A DNA stretch of 64,000 bases from Isoperla grammatica (lineage: Eukaryota; Arthropoda; Insecta; Plecoptera; Perlodidae), in contig OX246739.1 in NCBI GenBank assembly GCA_945910005.1, forward strand, positions 10,886,292 to 10,950,291, given 5' to 3'. This document shows, piece after piece, positions 11,905 through 24,249 of the stretch. Position 1 is the first letter of the stretch, and the number at the start of each line of letters is the position of its first letter. The position numbers were made by a program, and so were the translations under genes. The notes under the pieces are model-generated. The model searched no databases. It saw only the letters and a list, made by a program, of their open reading frames with translations, and was not told the DNA's origin.

Positions 11905-12118
11905 ACCCGTTGGCATTACAGGCACAACGTTAAATTTTAGTGTTCTACTGTAGCTCCTCCCAAGTTACTGTAGGCCTAGGCCTAGGCCTACACTCAGCTA
12001 GGGCCTAGGCTATCATATAGCCAGCCTAGACCTAGGCCTACACCCAGCTAGGGCCTAGGCTAGACCCTGGCCCTTGCGCAACCTACACTAGGCCTAGACC
12101 CTGGCCGGTGCTCATAGG
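11905..12118. repeat. TAGGCC-rich filler in Harbinger copy 2
   Basis: Same degenerate CCTAGG/TAGGCC block as in copy 1, here with an extra duplication of the segment around CAGCTAGGGCCTAGGCTA. Confidence 0.8.
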
Positions 12119-12293
12119 CTAAGCGTTCAGTTCACCCACAATTATCTCGCATATTTCCTACTTCTCTTTCCGCGAAACCGAATCGGTTTTTTATTTACGA
12201 TTATTCCACGGTATTGCTCAACAATTTGAAATAATAGATTTTTTCTCTTTCGGAGTAATTACTCCCACGCGAACGTTGTTGCTTTTTCTCCAT
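12119..12293 (-). pseudogene. Myb/SANT-like fragment, frameshifted (copy 2)
   Basis: The first codons from the ATG at 12293 (MEKKQQRSRGSNYSERE) match copy 1. A two-base change in length after that then shifts the frame and a stop follows. Sense codons for the later helix can still be traced in other frames, ending at the same TAG (12119-12121) as in copy 1. It is more degraded than copy 1. Confidence 0.65.
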
Positions 12294-12522
12294 CTTTCTT
12301 CAGGTTATGTTTTGACAAGCTCCTCACCGCTACAGTCCGCCATTAAAATGAATCACGTGATTGGAACAACCAATCACAGCCTTCCTTACAAAATAAACTC
12401 GGCTTAGTTAACAATAGGCAAGCAATACGTGGTGGAACACGACATGGTTTAAACTCGAGTTTATAAATAAGCGTAGCTTTGTTAAACCCGAGTTTAAATC
12501 AGTTTGGTGGAACCGGGCCTTA

Positions 12523-15500
12523 AACGTTTTGAACTGATCAAAACACGCGGAATGAATGACTGAGTTATAGTTTCCCAGTAACTCTCAGTGCCTTAATATT
12601 GTATTCTCGTAACCAAATTTGCAGTTTTCATTTTACAACAACGCATTTATGTATCGTGATGTAGTTAGTCTCTACATAACCAGTATTCCAATATGTTTTA
12701 AATTTGAATATGAAGACAATATGATCTAGAATACAGTGAAAAATAAATATGACGCACAACAATAAGCTCACAAGTCACAAATTTTAACATGCACTAACAC
12801 TGAAAAAAAAATGTATAGTTAAAAATAGTAGTTAAATCCGTAATAAATAAATAAACTAAGAATTTGTCACGTGTGATGTTAATTACCTTGATGAATGATA
12901 CTGATACATCAAAATGTATTGAGTAACGGATAATGTTAATATGTTAGCACTTTCGACAGCCGTGTAAGGTCAATAATGTATTTCCCACCGTGCTTTACCG
13001 CTCTTCCACATCTGGTGTCACACATGCAGTATTGTGGAACCGAAATGTTACTCACCGTTTGGTAACTCGTGTTTGCTTGGCCAGAGATATTGTTATTGAT
13101 CTTTTGTCTTTGATGAAAATTTTGCATGTTTTTAAGAACGTTCGGAACAGCGCCTCGGATAGCCCACCCAGGGTAGGGTATAACTTTATGGTATTCTTTG
13201 TAGAGTCAATAAACGTTCCCTGCCGTCAGAGGGGGGGAGGAGGGGAGGGGGCGACGAGGGAATCTTACCATCTCTTTTGAAAACTTTGTTGAAACTAAAG
13301 TTACTTGTTCCGAGATTTGTTTTGAAAAACCTTTGAATCAATGATGGCTCAATTTACAACGCATCTCATATATGAAATGACACATTCACGCACACGCACA
13401 CACACATGGAACATAGAGCATCGGATGATGTTGGAGTTACCAATTACATTTCTTCACTTTTGTTACTTTGAACTGTTTTAACTCTTGAAAGAAGTTCAAT
13501 TTCAATAAAAAATCACATTACGTTCTTTACAGCTAGTTTCTTTTAGTTGTCAACTTGTAGACCTTTAATGATTTGTTTGTATTTGGTTACCTACTATCAT
13601 TTTGCCTACTTTTGTCTTCGTTGTATTGTTAGTTGACATAATTACATATGTGTTTGTGTTCTTACGTATGAAATGCCGCTATTATGTTAAAAAAGGGAGA
13701 TCACTTCTATACCATTCAGTTACTAATCACAATCTAGTCATCAAGCTAAAGTGTATCGATGGAGATTTCAGTGCAACTTCTTTAGGATCGTATAATCATA
13801 GCAGGCTAAATGACTCATGTAGTCGCAATCACACACACACAATCGCAGCTTTCAATTTGCAATCAAACAACAACGCCAATGTATCATCATAGCACTATTT
13901 CTAGTAAGCTCTTGCACGCCAATGATCGAAACATCAAGATTTGTCATCCCATTTGACACACATTTATCTGTGGACATTTTCTCATACGCTACTCTGCCAT
14001 ACGGTTGAAATCCAATAAACTCTTGTAGCTTTATATGAGAGTAAATTCCCACGTTCCTCGCATTTTTACTTTGAAAAGGCAGTTTTAGGCGTCTTTTCAC
14101 GGTGATGTAGCGTGGACATTGTCAAGAGCGTCGACTACGGCGCCAGAGTAACCGTTGTGACGTCGCTATTGTTGCATTGCACCCATTTCAATAAGGGGCA
14201 CTACTTTATAGTGCGTCGCGTCGAATAGCGCGTCTTATGAACGATTTATTGTGCGGAGTGAAAGTTCATGAATAATTTCGATACACAATTAACGCCAAAG
14301 AGTAGTCTCACTGTAAAAACCGAGAGAGACTTTTAGTTATATTTTGAGAACACTACACAATATTGGAAAAGTAACAAGTGTTGGTGATCTGGTTTCCTAA
14401 GAACTAACAACTGGTTTACTAAATTTTAAATATTTCTGGCATGTTCATAATGGAAACAATAAATTACTTATTATGTAATTGGCTTCAGTAACGACAACCG
14501 TAATGATTGCTATATTTGAAAATGTGTAAATCCAGTTTATGGATCTTACAAAACTACATGAGCATCATTTGTCACTCTGTCACATTTTAAATTTTGTGTA
14601 GCGTTTTTTATATATAACTAATCGAACGTTGTAGGGCTTTTCGCGCTCTAAAAAGGTTAATTTGGGGCGGTTTTCAGAGTGAGACTTCCCTTCCGCCTTA
14701 ACATTCAATTGTTTCAACGTTCACTAACGATGATGTGTACTTGAAGTGAAGTAAAGTTCAATCACTGAGTGGTTGTCGGCCAAGAACAACCAAGTTGTTA
14801 GAGAAGTTTGAACCCCCGCTTGGCAAGAGACCGACCGTTTCCTAACCCAATTTCTATCCCAAGAGGAAATCACCGCTAGTGTTCGGTCTTTGAGTGGGGA
14901 GAACAGGAAGATTCTAGAGTTGTGGGAATCGAATCCACAATTTTAGAATATGAAATTGGTGGGTTCATGTCAAGAAGGGACCGCTTATGAGGACGAACAT
15001 AAATTACAAGTAGGCCTACAACCAAATAGAATAATAGACGAGTACAAATGAGCAGGATTGCAATAAAAACATGATTTGTTTAGCTGGCACACTTTGATCG
15101 TACTTATTTAGGCAAGGCAAAATAAAATACTAAATCACAATTTGATAAAGTAAATTTTATTAAATTATTCAGATATCTATTGACAACAATCGGAAATTAG
15201 TTCCAAATGTTAGCCTATATTAAGTTTCATCGACGCTCATATAATCAATAAACTTTAATTTTAAAATTTAACTTGATTGCTCAGTATCATTTTTCTTTGT
15301 AATTTAGAAGATTGTGTAGAGAAACAAAAACCAATCATAGAAAATTTAAAAAGTTGACTGTTCTACTTTCTAAATGTGAATGATATTGTGCATGTTAATG
15401 AATAATGCCAGGTCATATTTCGACGAAAGCTAAAATGCTGTGAACATTATATTAAATTATTATGATTATAAATGATTCATGAACGTAAATAGGATTTAGT

Positions 15501-16248
15501 CGTGTAGACGCTACTCTCGCTCGCCAATCGGGACCTTGCTATTCTACGTGACGTAGCTGACAGCTCAATGATCACTTCCAACTTCTTTCGGAAGTTGTTG
15601 GAAATGTTAAAAGTTAAATTCAAATCATGTTTTCAGCCCTTGGAGAATATTAATGCTCAAAATATACGTTTGATTTTATATTTTCACGAGGAAATGTTTA
15701 AAGCTAACATCAAAGCATAACCTCTGTAAACCTACTCTACCTCAGTCGAGTTCTAGTATAACATGAAATCAAATGCGATATTTTGAATGTTTAATCTGGA
15801 AGAAAACGCGTGAGTGGGTGTGAATTATGAAGGATGGGTGCATGAAGATCACTCTCTACATCGCAGTTATACAATTTTATAAAACAAAAATCCATATTTG
15901 AAATTTAAGAAGGAAGCATAACATGTATGAAATTAAATCTAAAGTGAATATGAACAGAAAAGCTAAATTTGATGTATGACAGCAATTTAAAAACATAGTT
16001 TTACGACTAGATCGTTATCACGTTATAAAAATAATTGATAAAAAGCATTGTCGTAGTGTGGCTGCAACTAATTTTTATCCATTTTATTATAGTATTGAAA
16101 ATTCTAATTATTACATCAAAACTCTCGCGGGAAAACCTGTTATAGAGAGAGAAACCATTTATTGTCTGCTATATAACGCACTAAGTGTGTGATAATATGT
16201 TATATGTTGCCGTACATTTATTTGAAAAAAAACGCATTCTAAATTATC
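12523..16248. other. AT-rich stretch, no gene seen
   Basis: Short open frames only. A (CA)-rich patch lies near 13390-13405, and a purine-rich GGGGGGGAGGAGGGG tract at 13231-13251. A small cluster at 15535-15560 has a CRE-like TGACGTAG followed by CTGACAGCT. No domain-like peptide was recognised. Confidence 0.55.
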
Positions 16249-16310
16249 TTTTACTACCTAGACCATAACATTTGGTTAAATAGTATTGGCTATGGTCTAG
16301 GGTAGTAAAA
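16249..16310. ncRNA. hairpin with 19/20-bp arms, pre-miRNA-like or tiny MITE
   Basis: Left arm 16249-16267 (TTTTACTACCTAGACCATA) pairs with right arm 16291-16310 with a single one-base bulge, leaving a 23-base loop. Weaker pairing extends a few bases outward to about 16241 and 16318. Overall size and one-bulge stem resemble a miRNA precursor, but the sequence matches no miRNA I know. A small foldback element is equally possible. Confidence 0.3.
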
Positions 16311-17160
16311 AAGAATTTCACAGACTTCGAAACACAAAATTAACCCAAACGACCATCAAGCGTGTTTTTGTACATAAATGTCACCAATATTGTGTGTTAA
16401 TAATTATGTAGACACTTAAAAAGGTCAAGAAAGTAGCTGGATTTGTATTTACTTGTTCAATTGCATTCGTGTTTGTACATCATATACGTGTGTGTGTGTT
16501 TCTGTGATTGTATGCACTTGTGTGGAGTGTATTTGTAAGTGTATTCGTGTTTATGTTTTCAATGAATCGTAGTATTGACATGAGTGTTGACAATTAACTT
16601 CAAATAGAACGTGTATTTTTTTTGAATTGACATTTGACGTTACATCATGACTGGTTTCCAGCTTTATGTATTTAAATCGACAAACAAGAGCCCTCTAAAT
16701 CATGGTGAAGAGCATTGATATTTCTGATTTGCGTTTACCGAGCCATGATTGATAATACCTAATTATTAAGTCCGAAAGACAAAAGCGGCTTTAATATATA
16801 TATGGTTAAACACCTTGATGTTTGTAAATCGTGTTTTTTTTTATTTATAAGCGTTATCTCTCCCATTCTCTTTGCTTTGAGCGGATGAACAATGCCTACG
16901 CCGACGTGCAGTGAGCACCTTTAGCACGATGGTAAGGGCAACCACGGGCTAACCACTGGCATTTCAATTCATTCCAAATTTAAGTTCTTCAAAAGGTACA
17001 ATGTTTAATTGTATTGTAACAAATTGTTTTTTCTTTAATAAAAATATAACAGAAGCTAGTGGCCCTCTTTGAAGTTGAACGCCCACCAACAACCCCCTCC
17101 CTCCCCCCCTTCCCCAACAAACTGGATTCCCCATATCGATGTGTGATGGATATGATTCGG
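16311..17160. other. AT-rich stretch, simple-sequence patches
   Basis: GT-rich sequence at about 16450-16560, and a CCCTCCCTCCCCCC-type pyrimidine tract at 17091-17114. No gene recognised. Confidence 0.5.
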
Positions 17161-17215
17161 CCGATGCTATATGACCATGTGGTTATAAGTGCGTCGTTAA
17201 ATAAGAAAATACTAA
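17161..17215 (+). mobile_element. 3' end fragment of a dispersed retroelement family
   Basis: The segment ATATGACCATGTGG followed by AAGTGCGTCGTTAAATAA aligns with the minus strand of 46642-46700, which ends in an (ATCA)n tail. Short A-rich or tetranucleotide tails after a conserved GTCGTTAAA block suggest a shared LINE/SINE 3' end. The fragment here lacks a clear tail. Confidence 0.4.
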
Positions 17216-17499
17216 CTATACTAATTCTGTTTGAAGATAGGGTAGTTCCAGAGTATTCTTAAAGCCTCGGTCAGATCGAATCTTGGTTTGAAAAACCGTC
17301 TCATTTTCGTATGTTCTAGATCTAGGAAAGTTGCATACAACTTTCATTTAACATTATACGCTATGAAACAATGACAAAATAGAACCCATAATCATAGTAA
17401 AGTTAACGGTTACCTATAAGATTTGATTATCAATAATATCATGGGGTTTCTGTGTATGAGCTGTGACCCTAACGCTTAGAATGTTTAATTTAATATACG

Positions 17500-17565
17500 A
17501 ACTATATATACAGTGTAAACTAGGTAGTTTCTGCGTTCCAGGTTCAAATCCTGGCTTACACGGGT
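17500..17565 (+). repeat. tRNA-like T-arm fragment (SINE head relic)
   Basis: A perfect T-arm hairpin (CCAGG, loop TTCAAAT, CCTGG; 17538-17554) carries a B-box-like GGTTCAAATCC. Upstream GTGTAAA can pair with downstream TTACAC, but the intervening sequence is too short for D and anticodon arms. It is not a working tRNA and more likely a SINE or tRNA-pseudogene fragment. Confidence 0.35.
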
Positions 17566-17962
17566 GTCTTTTCATGTTCATATATCCCCCATACTTCATT
17601 CTTGCTTTATTAACACAGTTGCAAATATAACATAAATATTAAATAAGTATTTCATCTCTCTTTAAAAAAACACTTACATTTAAAAGTAGTGAAAGCAAAT
17701 CTACTTTATAAAAAAGTTGAGTAAGAAATCGTCATAACATCATACTGACAGTGAAGACTTATGTAGTGTTGTTATATTAAAAACTGAGAATAATAACAAG
17801 TCCGTTCTGGTATCCGTTTATACTGTCACCGAGGTTGTGGTTCTTACTTTTTATACGTGATATATTGAGATTGAGGCGGTGATCAGCCAACCCCTCATTT
17901 GTTGAAACGTTATCAACGGACAGAAGTATTCATCTTACCTTAGTGTGGACTGAAATGTCCTG

Positions 17963-18737
17963 AGCGCTATCGGCGGACGGTGACGCTACTAGAGGGTCGT
18001 GCATCAGTGACATAGGTAGCGATATCGGCGGACGGTGACGCTACTAGAGGGTCGTGCATCAGTGACATAGGTAGCGCTATCAGCGGACGGTGACGCTACT
18101 AGAGGGTCCTGCATCAGTGACATAGGTAGCGCTATCGGCGGACGGTGACGCTACTAGAGTGTCCTGCATCAGTGACATAGGTAGCGCTATCGGCGGACGG
18201 TGACGCTACTAGAGGGTCCTGCATCAGTGACATAGGTAGCGCTATCGGCGGACGGTGACGGTACTAGAGGGTCGTGCATCAGTGACATAGGTAGCGCTAT
18301 CAGCGGACGGTGACGCTACTAGAGGGTCGTGCATCAGTGACATAGGTAGCGATATCGGCGGACGGTGACGCTACTAGAGGGTCCTGCATCAGTGACATAG
18401 GTAGCGCTATCGGCGGACGGTGACGCTACTAGAGGGTCCTGCATCAGTGACATAGGTAGCGCTATCGGCGGACGGTGACGCTACTAGAGGGTCCTGCATC
18501 AGTGACATAGGTAGCGATATCGGCGGACGGTGACGCTACTAGAGGGTCGTGCATCAGTGACATAGGTAGCGCTATCAGCGGACGGTGACGCTACTAGAGG
18601 GTCGTGCATCAGTGACATAGGTAGCGATATCGGCGGACGGTGACGCTACTAGAGGGTCGTGCATCAGTGACATAGGTAGCGCTATCGGCGGACGGTGACG
18701 GTACTCGAGGGTCGTGCATCAGTGACATAGGTAGCGC
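17963..18737. repeat. 55-bp minisatellite, 14 units
   Basis: Fourteen direct units with exact 55-bp spacing (the TATC of the first unit at 17968, of the last at 18683). The unit is about 58 percent G+C with six CpGs, unlike its AT-rich flanks. Recurrent single-base variants (CTATC/ATATC, TCGGCG/TCAGCG, GTCGTG/GTCCTG, CTAC/GTAC) are shuffled among units, the pattern left by unequal exchange or gene conversion. Fifty-five is not a multiple of three and every frame meets stops, so it does not encode a protein repeat. Each unit carries CTACTAGAGGG, close to the CTCF core CCACTAGAGGG; twelve units keep the C-TACTAGAGGG form or its G variant in nearly intact form. Confidence 0.97.
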
Positions 18738-18739
18738 GC

Positions 18740-21700
18740 CTTGTCGTGATCTCCAAAGTTATATTTCTCGTTTTCATTTCTAGCCAGTGACGTCATAAAG
18801 GCTTTGCGTGAAAAACGAACATCAATAAAACGTTTTATTTTATTTTCTTGTTCTTTTTGTTTCGTTTCTTCGCATCGCCTCAAAGCAACGGCGACGAGGG
18901 CGACGACGCTTATCCTTTAGCTGGAAACGTTATACACAGTTTCATGCAAATGAAATATGTCTGTTTTAGCTACGATGTACAGGAAAGTAGGTCACAATTT
19001 TACCGTTATGGAAAGCAATTTGTGAGGGTGACGTACGAATTGATGTTTTTTGAGCAGAATATTTCTTGAAGTATGAAGACGTATGCAGCATAAACTTGGA
19101 CAATTTAAATTAAATTTCAAGCATGCATTTTCTATTGTATATACAATTAAATTATCGAGAATTTTGCAATCAAGGATTATTACTTCTCCTAATGTCATAA
19201 AATACAGCTGTATTTGTAAAAGACTTTGAAATCAAACGTTTATCAATGAAACTGAATATAATTGATACAATATTCAAACTATGATTGACAAAATGGCAAA
19301 TTTGGAATACATGAAATAACGAGAACTAATATTTTTGTAAAAACGATAATTAAAACCATGATACGTAACGGTGTGTCTATAATCAGTACAGAGTAACGAT
19401 CTCTAAACTATCAACATTGAATTATAAACTATTATTTCAGGATAGAATCAAGTTCACTTTTACTTCACTTTGTCACCTATACAGAGACTTATCTAAATGT
19501 AAGAAGTCGAATCCAAAACATTGTCTGCAACATACGAATATTAAAAGAAAACATTTTTACGTACTTAAAGCATTTATATATAATGCTGCTCTATTATTTA
19601 TATTTAGCATGGCCAAGTTATGAATGCACGTTCTGGCTATTGCCGGCAAACATCATTGACACTTCCATTTAGAGACCCATAAATAAATTTACTTTTGATA
19701 TGAAACCTTAGGGAATATTCACATTTATACGAGCATATAACGCCCTACACGATAGTTAAAAAAACATACTGCCCCTCAACGATAGTTAAACAGTACTCAA
19801 TGATTCAGATATAGGCCTACTCACCCATTTTCAGCTATTTAAGAACAACCATAAAATGTTTGTTTCAAGAAAACCTTTCAGTCGTTTATGTTGTTGTTTA
19901 GTGTCTCAGAACTTTAAATGTTCTCACATACTCACAGGAGGTTATAAAGTATTAATCTTATAGCGATGTTCACATACACTTTGTAGAGTAAACTAGATAT
20001 GATATTAAAATTTGATATTGACCTTTTTATTTACCAACAGAACGAAAACGTTCAATTGTTTATTACAATTACCATTTAAAATTGCAACGACGTGTTAATT
20101 CAAAACGTGAAATACAATACTTGAAAGAATGTTTGCTTCAAAACGTTCATTAAGATATAATATAAATTAAACTGTATACTTGTTTATATCAACATTTATG
20201 TGTGAATATTGAGACAAAAGTATTCCATTAATAAACCAGATGTTCGTCTATAGAACGAACCAATGTGGGATATGAATGGACAATAAGGCATTTAGCGACT
20301 TCCTAAAATCTTTGTGGCCTGTTTCACGACAAACAATTGCTCATGCATAGTTCACCGTAATAGACTAACTACACAACTTTACTATTCAAGTGAAACTCCT
20401 GCTTCAAGTTTGCTTTGTAGACACATTGTCAACATAATCAGTTAGGTCCGTTTTGTACTCAAATTCAAAGGTCTTACTAACTAAGCATCACGCCCACATA
20501 ATAATATAAGCTAGCTTGACAAATGTTTACACGAAATTATTAAAATACGCATCTTTTTTAATGTTTGTTATAATGTTAAGTTTTAAATCTGGTTCACAAT
20601 TCTTATTTCTAGTAATTTTAGAGCATCTATTGGTAAATGATATTCTATTGGTAATAGAAAATATAAATTTGCTACTATTCAACCTTTTCTTTATTAATAA
20701 AATCTCATCGAATGTCAAATCTTGAACTAAGTTATTTGTTTTACTTCCATTTTTGTATTTTATTTTTATGTGCCCTATACACAAACTATATATGCCTCCT
20801 ATTAAGACTTAAGAGTAAACCATTCTGTTACTGGCGTGTTATTGTGTTTGTTTCTCGCTGTCATCTAAGTAATGTCAGCCATTTTTTATATTCCAATTAG
20901 GTGGCAGTGTAATTTTATATTGTTTCTGAATTGTACCTATACCTACGTCCCTTTAAAATAGTAATTTGTATTGCAGTTGAGTGAAGATAAAATACATTTG
21001 AGACAAGTTCTTGGAAACTAGTTTTCTTCCAGGAGATTAATAATGTTGTACATATTTTTAGTAAAGATTCATTTCCCTGAGCATGTTTTACTGCTATTAC
21101 TTTTATGTAATTGAATTGTGCTGAACAAAAGCAAAACATGTACAATCGCATTAACCACGTTTTAGTTTTTTAAACTCTGAAAAAGAAACTAATTTCATTT
21201 AAATTTAAGCGTGTTTAATATATAAGATACTGTTTGTTTCGTTTTCTTCTATTGTTTTATACTTTAAAAGTCCTCAAAGTGAGCTGCTTTGAAGAGTTAA
21301 GAAGATTACGGCAAATAAGTTTACGTTGGTTTTCTGAAGTTTTTTTCTCCTTATAACTGATCTTTTTATTCAATTAAGGTTTTATAGAAGTTTGTCTTTG
21401 GCATGGTTCTTCTGTAATTGATTTAGTATTTTCTTTGCAAAAAGTTCTGAAATTGCCAACGTATAAAAATTGGGATCGTATAAACCTTAGAGGCAGGATA
21501 TCAAAAGATGTAAACACAGCAAAGGAAAACAAGAAACGAAATGTCGCTAAAGCGTCCCATGTACAGAAAATACCCGTTTATGATTCGAATCATAAAACAC
21601 AAAAAATATTTCTATTCCATGAGGTAAACTCATAATCGCAAAAAAGTGATAAATTTTGTGTATTAGGAAGCGAATCACGCGTTAGAATCGTATGCTACCT

Positions 21701-23520
21701 CCACTCGCATTCTGATTTCATAAGTACAATCATTCCAACTCGCCCCGTCGAAATATTCATTGGGGCTCATGTTGGTTGCTTGCCCTAACTATCACATTCA
21801 TTTAGAGCTCTCTGCAACTGCGAGTTAAAGGCTTTCATGCAACAAAATATTTATACTTTAACTCCCATGTCAATTAACATGATTAACTGTTTCACAATGA
21901 ATAAATCCATACACAAACGTTGACTCAAACCTACTCTTTCGGAAGGTCCGAGTCACGATAATCAAGCTATTAGCTATAATTTAATGCATACGCAAAGTTG
22001 ACAGCGCGTTTATTAAAGCTAGTTGCTTTCTTCTCGCGCATTTACAACATGATGGCATGAGGAGACTGACAAGATTGAAGTTTTGATCAAAAGTAGATAC
22101 TTTTGGAATTACTTTACATAAATTGTCTTTACAGAAACGAAATTTGAGTACACTCTTGACCAACTCTCCAGACCTGTCGTTACTTACACGTTTACCAAAC
22201 GAATACAGCATTGAAGTAACATTTAACTACTTAGAGATAACGGCAGATGCATCGTGTTGAAAGTGAGTTCGGGAGATGCATCTTGTTGAAAGTGGGTTCC
22301 ACTGTGGAAATAGATTGGTGGGTTGGAAGTTTGCAACGTAAGTAGGAAGTTAGTCAGCTATTAAGTAAATTACTTTGAGATGCAGGATGTATGATAACTC
22401 TATTTAATGCTACTGAATGCATTTATGTTATTCATATTTCCATTCGATTATTTAGATTATCTATAATCACTTTACATTCACGTTTTTTTGCATAAATGTA
22501 CATTTTTCCATTCAATTCCATTTTATATTAATTCTATTTCCATAGATCAAACAAAATACAATGACGACATAACTACAACGTGAAAACAAAACCTCGATTC
22601 TATGGAACAAAATTACTAAACAATTGAAAAAATAAGAAGAGGCATATAAATGTAGAAGAGTAACTTGTAGTTAAAATGACATTATTTCAAATACATAGTA
22701 TATAATACAACAGATAATCAACGGTAAAATGAATATGAATCAAAATTACGACATTCTCATTATTACAAGATAATATAACCCTTCTGAAGGAGTAGGTTGA
22801 GTAACGATACAGTTTCCAATTTCCTCTTCAGTCCTTCTCGTTATCATTCGCTTGGCAATCAACTGTTCAAAAATAAAATTAACAAAGTAATGTTAATTAT
22901 AATAATAATTATAATCATCACAGAGATAACCAGTATATTTGCACGTGTTTCAATGAAATTATCCATGACTAGAGCATATATCCCTTCTTTAGTTTGGTGA
23001 TGGCTGGTGGTTGTAGTTCTGGTTGTTGTACCGCATAAGATTGCTTCACTTAACGACCCAGCGTATTGTGAACGAAGAGCAAAACACAAGAAAATGAAAC
23101 ACAACGTCGCGAGAAATGGGAAAAGAAAACGCCAAGCCCTTTGTTAGCCAAACTTTGTAAGCATATTACTAAAGTAAAATTGTGTTACCAATGAAGTTGC
23201 TAGACTTGCTCTAGTTTCCGTTTTAATGCTAGCGACATTTCAACATTTAGACACAATCATATTTGTAACAGTCACGACTGTCAGTACTTTACTAGCTGGC
23301 AACACTGTAGAAATATATGAGCAGGTGCTAAACAGTTTGCTAGCCAAGTGTGTGCTTGTCGTTACACTATAGTTTGTGTAGGAAATGTTTTATGCATTGT
23401 AACGGTGGTCTGTTGTTTTATTCTCACATAATGTGTGGGTTATACATTGGCATATAACAATGAGCTACTTTAACGTTCCCCCTGCCGTTGAATGTGTGGA
23501 CATACTGGTATATAAGTAAT
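18740..23520. other. AT-rich stretch, no gene seen
   Basis: Several 60-85 codon frames on both strands overlap each other and have AT-driven composition (Phe, Leu, Lys, Asn, Ile rich), as expected by chance. An AT-rich (TAATTA)-like tract is at 22895-22915. An octamer-like ATATTCATTGGGG patch lies at 21750-21765. Nothing is assignable. Confidence 0.55.
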
Positions 23521-23524
23521 AGGA

Positions 23525-23538
23525 GGGGGGGGGGGGGG
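23525..23538. repeat. poly-G run, 14 bases
   Basis: Uninterrupted G run in otherwise AT-rich sequence. Confidence 0.95.
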
Positions 23539-24249
23539 CTTTGTGGAATGTAATTATTCCTCTGTTGGCGTTGCTAATAATGTACCCAGCACAGTTGTGT
23601 AATACGGTATTAGGTATATAAGTAGTAATGCGAGCTGCATCATCAATAAAAATAAATGTTCAATAGAAATATTGTGTTAATACATTTGTTTTTTTTTATA
23701 GCGATGTATTTTGAAAACAATTTATTTTTTAAACCAAGCTTGTAATCCATTTGCTGTAATGTGTCATTTACACATTTGTGCAATGGAATTTTGCTTTGAC
23801 TTACAGTATTAATTTGACGTTTAAACGATAATGGTTTGTTGACAGACTAATTTACATTTTGTTGTGATGTTTTATAATATTTTTTGGTACAATTACTTTA
23901 CTAAACCACCAGCGCAGATGTATTTAGGAACTGTTTTCGGACAACAGAAGTGATCCAACAAAGAATACGTTATTTCACATAAGAAATAACGAACGCAACA
24001 CTTCCTTATGAGACAATTGCTTTTCGCGTATTTAAACAGGACTCGTTGCAACATAGGTATACATAACTCAACTAATAATACTATTGTATTTGCGGTTCGT
24101 AACTTCGTAATACCATTTCTAAAATTATGATTTTAGATTTGCTTAGAACACAATCAGCCAGATTTCCTGAAGTCTGTGCCACGGTACACAATCATACTTT
24201 AACAATCAGTATGATGTGCCACCACACATAGTTATTCGACTATCAGTGT

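Larger units (their letters stand above)
11478..12519. mobile_element. Harbinger-like non-autonomous transposon, copy 2
   Basis: The 1042-bp element lies in direct orientation immediately after copy 1 and is flanked by TTA on both sides. Its 16-bp terminal inverted repeats (GGCCCGGTTCCACCAA) are perfect with each other but differ from those of copy 1 at two positions. The internal organisation and filler match copy 1 throughout, with scattered substitutions and small indels. Both internal gene relics are shorter or more damaged than in copy 1. Confidence 0.8.

Noticed and set aside
17963..18737. Protein repeat or CRISPR array
   Set aside because: The period of 55 is not a multiple of three and all frames have stops. 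Units are contiguous near-identical repeats without unique spacers, so it is a minisatellite.
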